Below are positions 1 through 11,917 of a DNA stretch of 64,000 bases, piece by piece (within the stretch, counting starts at the first letter, position 1; every line of letters starts with the position of its first letter). The DNA is taken from NCBI GenBank assembly GCA_963682175.1, contig OY821786.1, forward strand, positions 33,287,501 to 33,351,500, in the 5' to 3' direction. A program made the translations under genes and the position numbers. Below the pieces are notes generated by a model. That model was not told the DNA's origin and made no database searches. It worked only from the letters and a program-made list of their open reading frames with translations. Origin of the DNA: Triglochin maritima. Taxonomy: Eukaryota; Streptophyta; Magnoliopsida; Alismatales; Juncaginaceae.

Positions 1-1353
1 TACAAAGATGACACAATACTACTTTCTGTGTATTCTTAATATCATGAGGCAAGAGACAGACACAAGTGGTGCACTCTATCACTAAATGGATCAGGTTTTG
101 ATTTGAGTGGAATTAAGACATCTAACTAATTGGGAGTTATAATGTGTAGCTAGATACCGCTTATAGCTTGTGATATTAAGCTCTTAATATCACTGTCAGC
201 TTAGTTTAGATCCTCCTATAGGTCACACCACAAAACTAGGAAACGAGAAATGAGGATTTTGAGTTCATAAGATGTGTCGGGTTTCATGTAGAAAATATGA
301 CACATGGGGTGAACAAGCAAAATCAAAATTATGTTGTGATTAATAACACAATTAGAATCTAAATTAAATTCATATGTGATGTAAATATTATGGGGTGTAA
401 TGATTTATCATTACATAGGATAATATGTTACATAAGTTGTGAATTTACTACTAATCCTGAAATGTCAAATTTTGTAGGGGTTAAACCGAAATTTAACAAG
501 TCTGCAATACTCTGCAAAACGGTCGACTGGTTAGCAGTAAACGGTCGACCGGAAGGTGCACGGTTCGACCGGACATGTCTCGACCGATAACAGGGAATTT
601 TCGTCTGTTCGGAACGGTCGACCGAACATTGCGATGAAATATTTTACTGTTGCGAACGGTTGACCGAAACTTGGTTCAAGCGGTCGACCGAACCTCCAAA
701 CGGTCGACCGGTCCAGACGGTTATCTGCAGAATTAATTTAAGAATTAATTAGATCATGCATAGAATTGGTCCATAATTGATTTAATTCGTGGCTAGGATT
801 ATTTGTTAGCAAATAATGGATGGTTAGATGGAAGTTTGCATGAAATCATGGGCAAGAGGTTGCACATGAATATGTAATTTGGAGAGAACCTATAAATATA
901 AGTTTATCCCATTACCTCATTAATTAATTCATTATTTTCTCATGCAAAAATCTCTCTCCATAATACTCCACGAAATTCTTAAGATTAGTTTTAGTTTTTA
1001 GAGATCTTTTTCTCAAGGAAACCAAAGAGGGGTTAGTAATTGGATTCTAAACTCTATTGGAGATTGAGAGACTAGCTCTTCTCTCTCCAATCTCGTTTAG
1101 AGTTTGGTGAATACTCGGAGGCAATCCACCGGGCGATTCAGGCGGCAACGCGACTCCGGATCTTCAAAATGTTTTAGAGAACCTCTAGGTATGATCCTCT
1201 TTGTGATTATTTGTTTGTTCTAATGCATGTTAAATAATTAGGATAAACAAATACACGTCTATATGAAAATCGAAGAAAATATGAATGTTTCGATCCTATA
1301 TGTTTATAAAAATTCGAAAAATATATACATACTATAGGACATGAAATCCAACA
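1..1353 (+). mobile_element. LTR of family 1 (3' LTR or solo LTR), left end outside window
   Basis: The segment ends in ...CCAACA at 1353 and is the reverse complement, with divergence, of 53798 to about 55300. The two copies share their terminus, the central motif clusters and the far segment near position 1. A TATA box (TATAAATA, 891-898) followed by a CT-rich stretch gives + strand transcription polarity. No tRNA primer-binding site follows position 1353, so this is a 3' LTR or a solo LTR rather than a 5' LTR. No coding sequence is seen. The superfamily is not certain, because no internal domain is visible. Confidence 0.72.
519..715. repeat. Cluster of CGGTCGACCG palindromes in LTR family 1
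   Basis: Eight or more copies of CGGTCGACCG or one-step variants (CGGTCGACTG, CGGTTCGACC, CGGTTGACCG) lie within about 200 bp at irregular spacing, in the presumed U3 upstream of the LTR TATA box. The same motif forms clusters at 13087-13565 and 54421-54785. It contains a SalI site and a central CpG. Confidence 0.85.
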
Positions 1354-1508
1354 CTATACTCGTACCTGACCCGTTTATTAACCTGGTAAACGGGTACGGG
1401 TATACGGATTTGAATTTTTAAACGGGTATGAGTTTTTGTGTCCATGCCTGTACACGACCGTGACGGGTGACCGTGTACACGGGTATTACCTGCCCGTTTA
1501 CACTCCTA
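1354..1508. other. Possible hAT-type remnant, rich in ACCCGT/ACGGGT
   Basis: The stretch has repeated AAACGGGTACGGGTA-like words and ends, read on the minus strand, in AGGAGTGTAAACGGGCAG. That resembles the termini of common plant hAT-like repeats. No matching second end or target duplication was found, so this is only a suggestion. Confidence 0.25.
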
Positions 1509-2082
1509 TCCAAACGGTACCTAGATTTCTAGTCATACCCTTTATTTAAAACAGACTAATTGAAAGGGATAAAAATGGAGTGACAGTTAACATTTCTATA
1601 TTCGTATAATATACGATACATATGCAAATATTTATTGAATTTTATAATATATAGCCACATTTGGGATAAATAAATAAAATAATAATGGGATTTGAAGGAT
1701 TGAATGTGAATCGATATTACTATTTTACCTTGTAATTTATGAAAAAGCATCATACCATTCGAAAATCAGATATGAATACAAATCAAATATGATTATAGAT
1801 ACTCTTGGCTTTATAACTACCATATTTAAACATTGTTATCTATTAAGACCAATGCTCTGTGTCAAACACATTCGATTCAACAAGTCCAATCGGAGATCAT
1901 TCGTCCACTTTGTTTTTATTTTATCTACTACGTCTGTATCCAATTCTTTTTAAACTCAGACATGCAAATGTACATATTGAATTAGATCATTAATCTTAAC
2001 TATCTCACGACAAAAATTAAGTAAACGAGATCACTTATCATCCATCTACTCTTGTGACTTATGCAGAGACATAAAACGTTAA
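1509..2082. other. Intergenic, nothing recognised
   Basis: AT-rich sequence with stops in all frames. The 65-codon minus-strand open frame at 1556-1753 is low-complexity and unsupported. Confidence 0.6.
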
Positions 2083-2590
2083 GGCATCACTAACCTGGAT
2101 GACCTGGTCATCAACTCTCTCTCTCTTCAAAATCAGCTTTCTCTCTCTTCCACATCAGCTTTCTTTTTCCTCAATCCACATTTTTCTCTTTCCTACACTA
2201 TTCATCTCTTAACCACAACCCAACACAACCCACAACAACCTACCTCTCTCCTCCACATCATTTCGGGGTCCATCTTGGTAAAAATTTAAAAAAAAATTCT
2301 AAAAAATCAAAACAATTTTAAAACGAATTTTCAAAAAAAAAATTATAAAAAAACTCAAACAAAAAAATTAAAAAAATCAAAACAAAAATCAAAACAAAAA
2401 AAAACAAAAAATAAAATAAAATTCAACCCGGACGCGCCACGTGGCGCGTCCGGGTTGGCTAACCCAGACAACCGGGTCAACGACCCGGGCGAAGATGACC
2501 CAGGTCATCTTCACGTTAAGGCGAAGATGACCTGGGTCATCTTCGACCCAGGTCCCACGACCAGGTATTAGGCCCCGTTAAGGGATGGCC
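2083..2590. mobile_element. Tourist-like (PIF/Harbinger) MITE in the promoter of the WVD2-like gene
   Basis: The element is flanked by TAA on both sides (2080-2082 and 2591-2593), the typical 3-bp PIF/Harbinger duplication. Its ends are imperfect inverted repeats: GGCATCACTAACCTGG on the left against GGCCATCCCTTAACGGGG read from the right, with ACCTGGTC(A/G)T further in on both sides. The interior holds a CT-rich stretch, an A-rich stretch of about 150 bp (2279-2424) and a GC-rich hairpin zone (2424-2556). There is no coding capacity. Confidence 0.65.
2424..2457. repeat. 34-bp perfect palindrome centred on a G-box
   Basis: The left half, CAACCCGGACGCGCCAC, is followed immediately by its exact reverse complement, giving a CACGTG G-box at the centre. 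It is followed by further inverted words (GAAGATGACC...GGTCATCTTC, twice, at 2491-2544), so the zone could fold into adjacent hairpins. Confidence 0.95.
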
Positions 2591-2668
2591 TAAAAAGCAT
2601 AACAAATGCTATCCCCAACAAAGGTTAAATCCGTCGTTCACCCTCCCCCTTGACCAGTAAATTCTCTC

Positions 2669-2820
2669 CACGTGTCCCATGGACCCCACCAGTTCGAACT
2701 CCACTGGGCGGTCAAAAGCGAGAGAGAAAGAGAGCAGAAAAAAAGTGAAGGCCTCCATTTCAAAATCTCGCCGTCAACTGACGGCGTCAACTGACGGCGT
2801 CAACTCCGGGACTATAAAAA
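2669..2820 (+). promoter_or_regulatory. Core promoter of the WVD2-like gene: ABRE-like site, triple 13-bp repeat, TATA box
   Basis: A TATA box (TATAAAAA) lies at 2813-2820. Just upstream are three tandem 13-bp units at 2771-2783, 2784-2796 and 2797-2809 of consensus GCGTCAACTGACG. Each carries GTCAA, the reverse of the W-box core TTGAC. CACGTGTC (2669-2676) matches the ABRE core. A GA microsatellite (2878-2898) falls in the expected 5' UTR. Promoter activity is inferred from position and motifs only. Confidence 0.6.
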
Positions 2821-2844
2821 CGGCTCCGACCCGAGATCGACATG

Positions 2845-4901
2845 TCCCTCCAATGGCCCCCAAAAGTAGGAATCTTTGAGAGAGAGAGAGAGAGAGAGGA
2901 GGAGAAATCTGTCGGAGCCCGATCTGGAGGTGATTGGGTAAGCGATTGTGGGCTCGAATCGGGTGTTCGGTGGTGTTCTCAGAGTGTTTTTGGTGTTCTT
3001 TTTGGACGAAAGATTCGATCTTTGTTCGGTTTGGGGTTCGAATGGATCTTTTTTGGTCGGCATTGTTGTGTCGAACTGGGATTTCTAGGTTTGAATCTGG
3101 ATTTGGTGGAAAGATGGGATTTTTTGGGGGGAAAGATTTGAGTTTTGTTCCATTTGGGAGTTTGAAGTTTTTTTTATAAACAAATTGTAGGGTTGGAATG
3201 TGGTGGATTTGGAGAAAAGATGGGATTTTGGGAGGTTTTTAGTTGAAAGATTTGATTTCTGGTTTGGGATTGGATGTTCTGTTTTTAACACACTGTTTGC
3301 TATATGAGGTAATCGAGTTGAAAAGTTTTTGGTTTTTATCATTTTGAGTTGTAGGGTTCGAATGAGGTAATCTAACAATTTTTTAGTTACTTTTGGAATG
3401 TCAAGATTTGGGAGAAGGATGAGATGTAGGGAGTTGTATGGGGGAAATATTTGATTTTTTGTTAGATTTGGGGTTTGGTTCCTGTCCTTGGATTGGTTGT
3501 TTCTTTATTATATGTATTGTTATGTGTGGGAATAGATATTTTCTCCCTTTTTTGGATTGTGGGGTTGGTCTAAGGAAGGAGTAGTGTAGTTTGAAGTTAA
3601 AATCCAACCATTTTTTGGTTGAGAAAGACAAGGTGATTTTTTAGCGTTTTGGATGGGTTGCAGGAGTTGATCGGGGAGATTTGGAACTTAATTGTTATGT
3701 TTGGGATTTGAGAAGATGTTTGGTCTGCTGTGTGGTTTTATTTGGGAATTGGAAATCAGGCGATTATGCTTATGTGTCATGTCATGTGTGTGTATATATT
3801 TGTTCAAGTTTTTTTTTTTTTTTTTTTTTGCAATTTCGATTCTATTTCGTAATTCGTAGATCAAATGAGGTGCCTTCAGGAAAGTAAATGAGAAGCTTAA
3901 TTAGTTATATAGAGGTTTGATTTTGTTGTTCTGTAGGAAATTTTGTGATCCGATTGGATTACATGTTTGTTTCTTGCTGTCGTACTATATGGCTTGTCCA
4001 TCTGAATTATCTAGAAACAAAAAATTTCACAAGTTGATTGCATGATAGTTGGTAGTTTCAAGCTTTTGCATACGCTGATAGGCTGGTAGCCTTATATCTT
4101 ACTAAGCTTCACATTGAAAAATACCACCTGAGCTAAATGAATGTGAAAGTTTTATAGAAGATTAAGATATGTGATAAAGGTCATTTTTGGAAATTTGTGT
4201 ACCTTTGCTTCTGGATGAAAAATTGGAAAACTGGAAAATATATTGTTTTCCTTATTCCATAGGTGGCATTGGAACAAATTTTGATGGAGAAAGGAAAAAT
4301 GGAACCATTATTTTAGAATTCATTAAAATTGATGGTGTTCTAAAATTTTAAACTGGACACCACTTCTTTTATTCTTAGTAGTATTTGAAATTTGAATTAC
4401 CTTCATTGGAATATTATGAAATTCAATTGCTACCTTTATCCAATTTAATGTCGAATGGTGAAGGCATTATAACAAATTCAAGGCAAATTTTTCTTAGCTC
4501 TGCTAAATGCTAATCATCAGCATGCAGTGCATATACAATATGGTCTATTTTTACTTCTATGTTCTAACATCAGATCAAGTTCTACATAGTCCATCAGAAT
4601 AATTTGTCACCTACTTATGTGAACGAGAAAATTTTGATCCATGCTTTGATAATAGGCAAATGTTGCCACGTTGGTCTCCATCCAGGCCATGAGTCTTTCT
4701 TACTTTCTTTTCATTCACACACTTATTAATTATTAAATGCGCAGTTGGGCTGTTCTGGCAGAACTACAAATACTATGATCATAAGCAGGTAGCTAGGAAA
4801 TAGTTATCATTGTTACTGATGAAATGGCTTTACCTTTATAATTTACCACTTACTCTCTATATCTGCACAAAATTCATATCTTTTCCTTTTGCCTGCAGTT
4901 G
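2845..4901 (+). other. 5' leader exon and ~2 kb leader intron of the WVD2-like gene
   Basis: Transcription probably starts 25-35 bp after the TATA box. The leader exon ends at a consensus donor (G|GTAAGCG, intron from 2938). The acceptor is a pyrimidine-rich CCTGCAG ending at 4898, three bases before the start codon. The intron is T-rich, has a 19-20 bp T run near 3811-3830 and contains only short accidental open frames. Long T-rich leader introns often enhance expression in plants; that role is inferred here. Confidence 0.65.
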
Positions 4902-7900
4902 ATGGGTGAGAAGGTTCTCGAGATGTCAGCTGATGTGGAACCTGGTAGTGTTTTAGTTTGTTCTCCTGCAATCAAGAATGGTTGTGTCAAAGTATCCGAA
5001 AGCAAGAATAACATCCCATCTACTCCTGACCTCAACACCCAAGCTGAAGTGACCGAATGCTGTAATAATGAGCACTCACAAAAAGAAGAGGAACTGCTTT
5101 GTGCAAAAACCTCAAGTTTAGATGTTTCATCACCACAGGGAAGTGCAGATGGTGGATCGAGCGAGCAAAATATTCACCAAAAATCCATTCCACGTATCAA
5201 ATCGGCATCTAGATCTTTAGTATCTGGGAATGGGAACTCGCGTTGCACCACTCCACAGCCATTTTCTCTTACAACTGAGAAACGTGCCGTAGGTGCACGA
5301 ACTCCAAGTGGTGGTGTTGCTAAAAGTAAAAGTAGGCCGACCAATTCAGCTAATGCAAACCACCTCATCAGACCAAAGAAATTCCAAGTAAGCGTCTGTT
5401 GTCCTTGCTTTTTTTTATTTGGCACTCCAATAACCGTTTCAATAAAATTTCAGGGTGTGCAAGTTAAAGGAATTTCGCTTTGCTACACTTGCTTAACTTC
5501 TTTTGCATTTTATTCCCCTTCCAGGCGAATTCTCCTCTTACCACGAGGGAAGCTTCCCAACTAAATATGAAACATGCCGACGAAGAGGATGCAAGCTCCG
5601 TCACGTCTTCGTATCCTCATCATGTTTTTCGCCAGTTATATGTTTTCTATTTCTATGTTTTAAGATGCGCATTAGTGGCTATTCTTTAACGATTGCTAGA
5701 ACTACATCAACAATAAGAAATGCAAAGGTTAAGACTACGGTTCCCTGTGCTCCTGTGTTTAGATGCAGTCAGCGTGTTGAGAAGAGGAAAGAGGTAAAAA
5801 AATTCTACTTGGTGATGATGTACAATCTAATGTCTGTTTGATTGGTTTTAAGTATTTTTATTTCTACATGTCACAGTTTTACTCGAAATTAGAAGAGAAA
5901 CACCAAGCCTTGGAGGCCGAGCGAAACCAAAATGAAGCAAGAACAAAGGTCTTTTTCGCCATATTTCTGGCATCTAGAATTCTTTCTTTCTTCGGCATGT
6001 GTTACTTGAAAACTTAGATTTTATGTATATTACCACCTTACCTTTTGTTTCACAAGTGAAATATCAAAGTGTCCACTTCATGAATTAGCTACCTTTCTTT
6101 CTCTCATATACAAAACAGAGATCTTGCGTGTTGCAATATAATTCATGTCTTTGGTGTCCAGAACAACTTTCTACTGAGCTTCTAGGTCCATATTATTGTT
6201 GTTCTGCGTCGTAGGACATTAGACGACACATTATAACAACAGTAATAAGGTTTAACTGTTATTTATGTCATCTATTATGGCTCTATTTTTCCTGTTTTCT
6301 TATTTAAGTACCTCATGACAATATTCTTAATTGCTTACCTTTTTTATTCTTCTATTAACTCTGAAAAGAGGAATGACTCACGTAATGGTTTTTGTGTTTG
6401 ATTTGATGTGTAGGAGGAGCGTGAGGCAGCTTTAAAAGAACTTAGAAAGAGCTTAATGTTCAAGGCAAACCCTATCCCAAGTTTTTATCAAGAAGGTCCA
6501 CCACCTAAGGTAGAGCTCAAAAAGGTAATAATAATTTCATTGCCCTTTCTTGTGATTTAGTTACTTGGGTTTTCTAGGGGTATTAGTAGTACCATTTGTT
6601 AAGATCTTCCTGAATTATACATTTATAATATACATACCCCTGTCATGGTGGATATGCTATGCAGACTTGTCGGCAGTTCACTTCAAGTTGGATTTTCGTC
6701 AATTATATTATGTAACAACAAAAAGTGATTTGCCAAATCATTGGGGTTGTCCCTTTTGTCCTATCATTCCTAGTACTACAAATGCTCCTAAATATACAAA
6801 TGCAATACTTTATTTGGATAATTCAAAGTAAATGATATTTTTTTTGGATAATTCGAATTGTGATGGACCCTCACTTGTAGTTCTGTACAACACTTTAGGT
6901 GTGTTAGGAAATAAATTTAGATAGTCTATAGTTGTAACCAATGGTTCAAGTTGGAATCGTGTGAAATTTAGCGAGTACAAATTCTTCAAGATATATATTT
7001 GGTATTTTGTTTGATGTATCCAAGTGAAGTAACAATGGTTCCTAAGTTGGAATCGTGTGAATTCCTTCAATACATGTATTTGTCTTTTGGATAACACCAG
7101 TGAATTGGAAAAAAAGGACAAGATAGTCAACGCAAAGCATTCATGGAGGCATTAAAGATTCATCTGTGTTTTCAAAATTTATTGTATCATTGTGGCCTTT
7201 CCATTGCGATGCACATAAATGTTTTTAGTTGTTTAGTGACTAATATTCTTTTTTATGGCATTCACCAAAATATATTCTTCTTTAGGGAAATCAAGATACT
7301 ATATTTTGTGCAATAAGTTCAATGTTTAGCACTTTGTAAATTTTTGTCTTAGTTAAATGGTTAATTGTTTGTTTAGGGATAATGTATAATATGCTTATAA
7401 GAAGTGTTATTGATGTCACCAGCCAAAAAAGTAAAATAAATATCATTGATGTTATGCATTTTGGAAGTGTTTTTAGCAGTCTAAGGTTTAGTAGTTGTCA
7501 GGAAGAACTGTGTGGTATCATCATGAAATAGGTTATTGCTACACATCCTTGTTTTATAATATCCCACTTATACAAAAATGACGTGCCTATATATATATTT
7601 TTAAAATTCAATATTACGTATCCTTGATGTATAATAACCCACTTTTACAGATAATGATGTGTTAATGTGTTTGCTTCATTATTACCTGTATCTGTATCTA
7701 GAACTATGTTCACATCATCTAGAATTTTAGAGTATGCCATTGTGATTTCTACCAGCATGGTAAATGTTAACATGCATAAATATGAACAGACACCTCCAAC
7801 TCGTCCTAAATCTCCAAAGTTTACTCGTCGGAAGAGCTGCACAGATGCTGCACCTGTGGCACCTCCAAACCCATCTGCAGGTGCTTGTGGTGGTCGAATG

Positions 7901-8074
7901 AACCGTCACAGCCTTGGGAGTTTCAAAGAAGGAAGTTACAAGTTCAAAGGAAACGATATTAAGAATGCGGATTCTGCAACTACCCAGAACGCAAAATCTA
8001 TGGCTGATAGCCCAAAACCTGCCCCTGTTGAAGCAGTGATCGCTCAGAGATCCAATGACATAACGGTTCAGTAA
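4902..8074 (+). CDS. WDL (WVD2-LIKE family): WVD2-like protein, TPX2 family (microtubule-associated)
   Basis: Exons 4902-5387, 5525-5610, 5700-5793, 5877-5948, 6414-6524 and 7790-8074 join in frame to 377 residues, all with GT-AG boundaries. Residues 1-190 are low-complexity, Ser/Thr- and Lys-rich and probably disordered. The family signature follows: [13 protein letters not shown], then [15 protein letters not shown] (about 223-237, the KLEEK motif of the TPX2 C-terminal domain), a charged helix, and [14 protein letters not shown] ending near 283. The last exon encodes a basic PPTRPKSPK segment and a disordered tail. WVD2/WDL proteins bind and bundle cortical microtubules and influence anisotropic growth; here this is inferred from the motif. 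The length is typical for WDL3/WDL4-like members, but the exact paralogue cannot be assigned. The start is the ATG three bases after the leader-intron acceptor. The 3' UTR probably ends near 8240. A MITE sits upstream and a foldback MITE about 350 bp downstream. Confidence 0.93.
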
Positions 8075-8422
8075 GACCTTGAGCTGTATTGACATTCTGC
8101 ATATCGCGTAAAGTGTTTCCCCCCTCCCTTTCTAGCTTATTGCTGTTGCTGTAAACTATGTTTTCCGTCGTCCGGAACTGCAATGGCTGGTTTTAATGTA
8201 TATTTATTATGATCAATGATTGAACAATCCTGTCGACTTTGTGGTTCCGTTAAGACATGTTATGCTGAAATTCTCTTGAACTGATTATTTGTAGTTAGTG
8301 ATGATATGTTGAGCTTGGGCGCATTTTATATTATTTTGCTAGTGTATGAAGTTCTTTTATACAACTCTTTGCACTAGTGTCAATGGTTCTAGTGTTAGGA
8401 TTTGGCATTATATTTATCTATT

Positions 8423-8900
8423 GGAAAAAAATTCAAAATAATAAGTAAAAAAGAAAAAAATTAGAAAAATATGTACGTGGGAAACTTAATTGGTAAAATA
8501 TGCACATTGAAAACGGTACATGTCATTAAGTAAAAACGGCACTGTAGATGTCGTTTTCACTTGGGTAAAATTTTTCTTGGTTTTGAGATGTCGTTTTCAT
8601 CTAATACATGTTGGTTCGCAACGGGTCGTTCGGTCGGGGGGTTGAGATGTCGTTTGGATTATAACTCCCGACCGACCAGTTGCGAACCAACATGTATTAG
8701 ATGAAAACATCTCGAAACTAAGAAAAATTTTGCCCAAGTGAAAACGACATCAGTGATACTGTTTTCATTAAGGGTAAAAACGACATCTACAGTGCCGTTT
8801 TTACTTAATATGTCGTTTTCAATGTGCATACTTTGCCAATTAAGTTTCACAATATTTTTCGAAATTTTTCTTTTTAACTTATTATTTTGAAAAAATTTCC
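8423..8900. mobile_element. Mutator-like foldback MITE (478 bp) with 9-bp target duplication
   Basis: The target duplication TTATCTATT is perfect on both sides (8414-8422 and 8901-8909). The two arms, about 210-220 bp each, are near-complementary over almost the whole element. The left arm starts GGAAAAAAATTCAAAATAAT and the right arm, read on the other strand, GGAAATTTTTTCAAAATAAT. Only a short central loop (about 8617-8685) is unpaired. No coding capacity. The 9-bp duplication and long terminal inverted repeats fit Mutator-like elements. Confidence 0.9.
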
Positions 8901-8909
8901 TTATCTATT

Positions 8910-9672
8910 TGCATCGAAAGGTTGTTGAGGATGATTGAGTATTGTGTCGGCGCTGGACGTTGGGTAAGGTTGTTCGGTGTTACCCAACGCTAGCCATAAG
9001 AATATAATCCAATTATCAAAAAAACACGCTAGTGATAAGAATGATTTTTCGAATGCAAATATCAGTTTTTCTTTGTATTTTCGAATGCAATTATCTTGAC
9101 TGGGTGCTTTCATACCTCTCCAACCAACATGACTAATAATAGGATATGAAATTTGAACTCTTAGCATTTTATTACTGCTTTGCAATACTTTGAAAACGTA
9201 ACAAATTCTTTGCGAAAGGTATGAGAAGACGTAAAATATTACAAATATACCTTTATGATCCTCGCCAAATGGAAAGCATTATGCACCGGATTGAATTATT
9301 AAACAGATAAACATATAAATGAGTGTGGATAAATTTTTTAGAAGAACACATCCAATGATCCACAGCCATCTCAATTAAGAAAACGACTAGTAAAGACTAG
9401 AGAGGCTCAAAATTTCATAATTAAATAAAATAAAAACTACTCCTATTCTAATATCTATGGACACCAAACTGTATTAACTCAAAATCGAATTTGAGACCTT
9501 GCCTATTTTGGGATTATTCAAGACCGATAGACTCGAACAATTACCAAAACCATCTTGTCGTATGCATAAATGTGGGTTACACTAAAACATGGTACTATCC
9601 TTAAAAAAAATTGACATCAATTTATTCTTATCAATCATTTGAAATTCTAAACCTAGATCTTAATCAACGACC
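8910..9672. other. Intergenic, nothing recognised
   Basis: AT-rich sequence without a convincing open frame, splice-supported exon or repeat terminus. Confidence 0.6.
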
Positions 9673-9935
9673 TGTTGTAAAATGAAAAGACACGGAGATT
9701 TGAAAGAGAATGATGAAAACTTTTCATTACTATATCATAAACAATACAATGAGTCTCCATATATACACAAAAAACATAGATGTTACAATGCAATAACAAA
9801 TTAATGAATAAGACATATAATATACATCAATGAGAGAATTACATTGCATTTGAATGTGGAGGTTAGAAGAAGTTGTAACACCAACAGATAAGGTGACTCA
9901 TATATATATATATATATATTTGTTGTTTCATAACA
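9673..9935 (-). repeat. 3' LTR of the decayed element
   Basis: Starts TGTTGTAAAATG, ends TTTCATAACA and aligns over its whole length with 16994-17252. It contains an AT microsatellite (about 9898-9919) that is shorter in the other LTR. Confidence 0.85.
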
Positions 9936-11494
9936 CTCCTTCGATGATCACCGTTTGTTATATGTTTTTCAGTCTGTCTCGTTAAAAACCTTGTCAAGTA
10001 AAATTTTGTGGGACAAAAACTTGATGAAGGAAAAAAAAGTGCAGAATGTATAATTCTTCCCCTCAGTTTAATATACATTTACAAACTCTATTAAATAATA
10101 TGGTGTTATGTTCTTGTCTCGTTAAAAACATTGTTACAAAAATCTAGTGCGAAAATAGCTACGGGGAAAAAAAGTACATAACATACGTTAACACAATTGT
10201 GCAAGTTGTCTCGTTAAAAACATTGCCAAGTAAAACTCTGTGGGACAAAAACTTGAGAAATGAAAAAAGAGTACAGTTATAGGCCTTCTAGGCATTATCC
10301 TTAAGAGATAATCGTACTTCAGGGATAATAATTAGAAATTTGTTCTCCCTAATACGTAGTTCACCAACTTGCATAAAGAGTGCAATGTCTCAACAATAAC
10401 ACAAAATAATTTGTGATTTTTTGTTGTTGTGGAATAGACATATAGGAATCATCATTGAAGCAAATCTTTATCTTATGAATATAATAAGTAAATATTGATA
10501 ATTCCAGGTGAACTTTCTTTGTATAATATTTCTTTATATATTTGAATCATTATAACAATTCTTTTCTGGAGAATGTTCGAACTGCATGTCGAAAAATAGT
10601 TAACTTCTTTCTAGTCATTTATTTCAAAATTTATCATTCAAATATTTCACGGGTACGTGTTTAATCTCTTTAGGAGTTCCTTTCATATCATTCTTCGAGT
10701 TGATATGCATATTCTCTTTGTTTGTATATAGCTTATCTTCATTATAATTTTCCTTGGACAATTTAGTCCTTCAAGGACTCTCATATCAATATCAAGTGAC
10801 TTATACAAATTTATAGTCACAACATATCTCATATGCTTATCTATATTTATGTCATACTGATCAAGTAACATAACGTAATATTATACATTTCGAGAGAATG
10901 CGTAACATCATAATGGATGTTTGGTCCTGCAAAAACCATTGTGTCACTTTATAATGTACCACCATGTTATTGTAATGTGATTTCTATTCACATTCTTCAG
11001 AAATCAGGATTACATGTCCAAACAATATGTTTATTAAGCGAGTCCAGTTATACATTGTTCGTCTTCTTTTATTCATTTCAAATACGAATGCTTCTCGCAT
11101 TCTTATAATATTATAGGTTCTGGATTCAGATTTTCTCTTGAATTAACATGCTCTAAGAAGACGAATTATTCGTCGACGATAACCTTTTTATGTTTCTCTC
11201 TCGTATCAACATAGTTGATTGTAACTTTTATGATAATCAAATCTTCGTTGTTTCCCAAAAACATTAGGATTTGACCGTTATGTATTCCCAAAATTGTTAT
11301 ATTTGTTAGCAACTGCTTTTATTTTACCGGGTTTATATTCTTCAGGAATAACATCTTCAGGATGTATAATGAGTGACTAACTTTTATTTTTATTTCCACT
11401 AATAATATATGTTCTTGTCCACGCTTCTGGCGTTGATTGAGCTCAAATATATTTTATCGTGTGGATATCCTCACTTTATATTATGCACTTTATA

Positions 11495-11917
11495 TAGACC
11501 TGTCAATTCTGGACACGACACGACACGACAAGGAGACACGATTTAGACACGACTTTACACGAAAATTTTTGTATGATTGAAATGATTTATTGTGATGTTT
11601 TGTGAACATACAAATATAAAATAATTGATACACGATCTGACACGAACACGACACAATAACACAATAAGTTATTTTTGTACACGAAACTGACACGAACTGC
11701 ATCTTTTGTTACATAATCAATTATTTTTACTTGATAATAGTCAATTAAGATGTTATTTAGAATGAAAAATATCATTATAACATGTCACTTAACTATTTTC
11801 AATCTAAACAAGATGAAATCTTTTCAATTTATATTATACACGATAACACGAAATCCCAGCACGAATGCAGAACTGTCAGATACGACAGTACACGAACACG
11901 ACCCAATTGACAGGTTA
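11495..11917. mobile_element. hAT-like MITE (423 bp)
   Basis: The terminal inverted repeats are TAGACCTGTCAATT on the left and TAACCTGTCAATTGGG read from the right. The flanking octamers ACTTTATA (11487-11494) and ACTTTATG (11918-11925) differ at one base, as expected for an aged 8-bp hAT duplication. Subterminal regions are packed with ACACGAC/GACACGA words, typical binding-site-like repeats of plant hAT elements. No coding capacity. Confidence 0.8.

Noticed and set aside
2812..3378. Several overlapping open frames (83-99 codons) on both strands near the WVD2-like promoter
   Set aside because: They lie in the GA-rich 5' UTR and leader intron, are low-complexity and mirror one another on the two strands; no family motif.
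8423..8900. Possible microRNA precursor because of the long hairpin
   Set aside because: Nearly perfect arms of over 200 bp and a 9-bp target duplication indicate a foldback transposon, not a MIR gene.
9898..9919. AT microsatellite
   Set aside because: Ordinary length polymorphism inside an LTR; not informative by itself.
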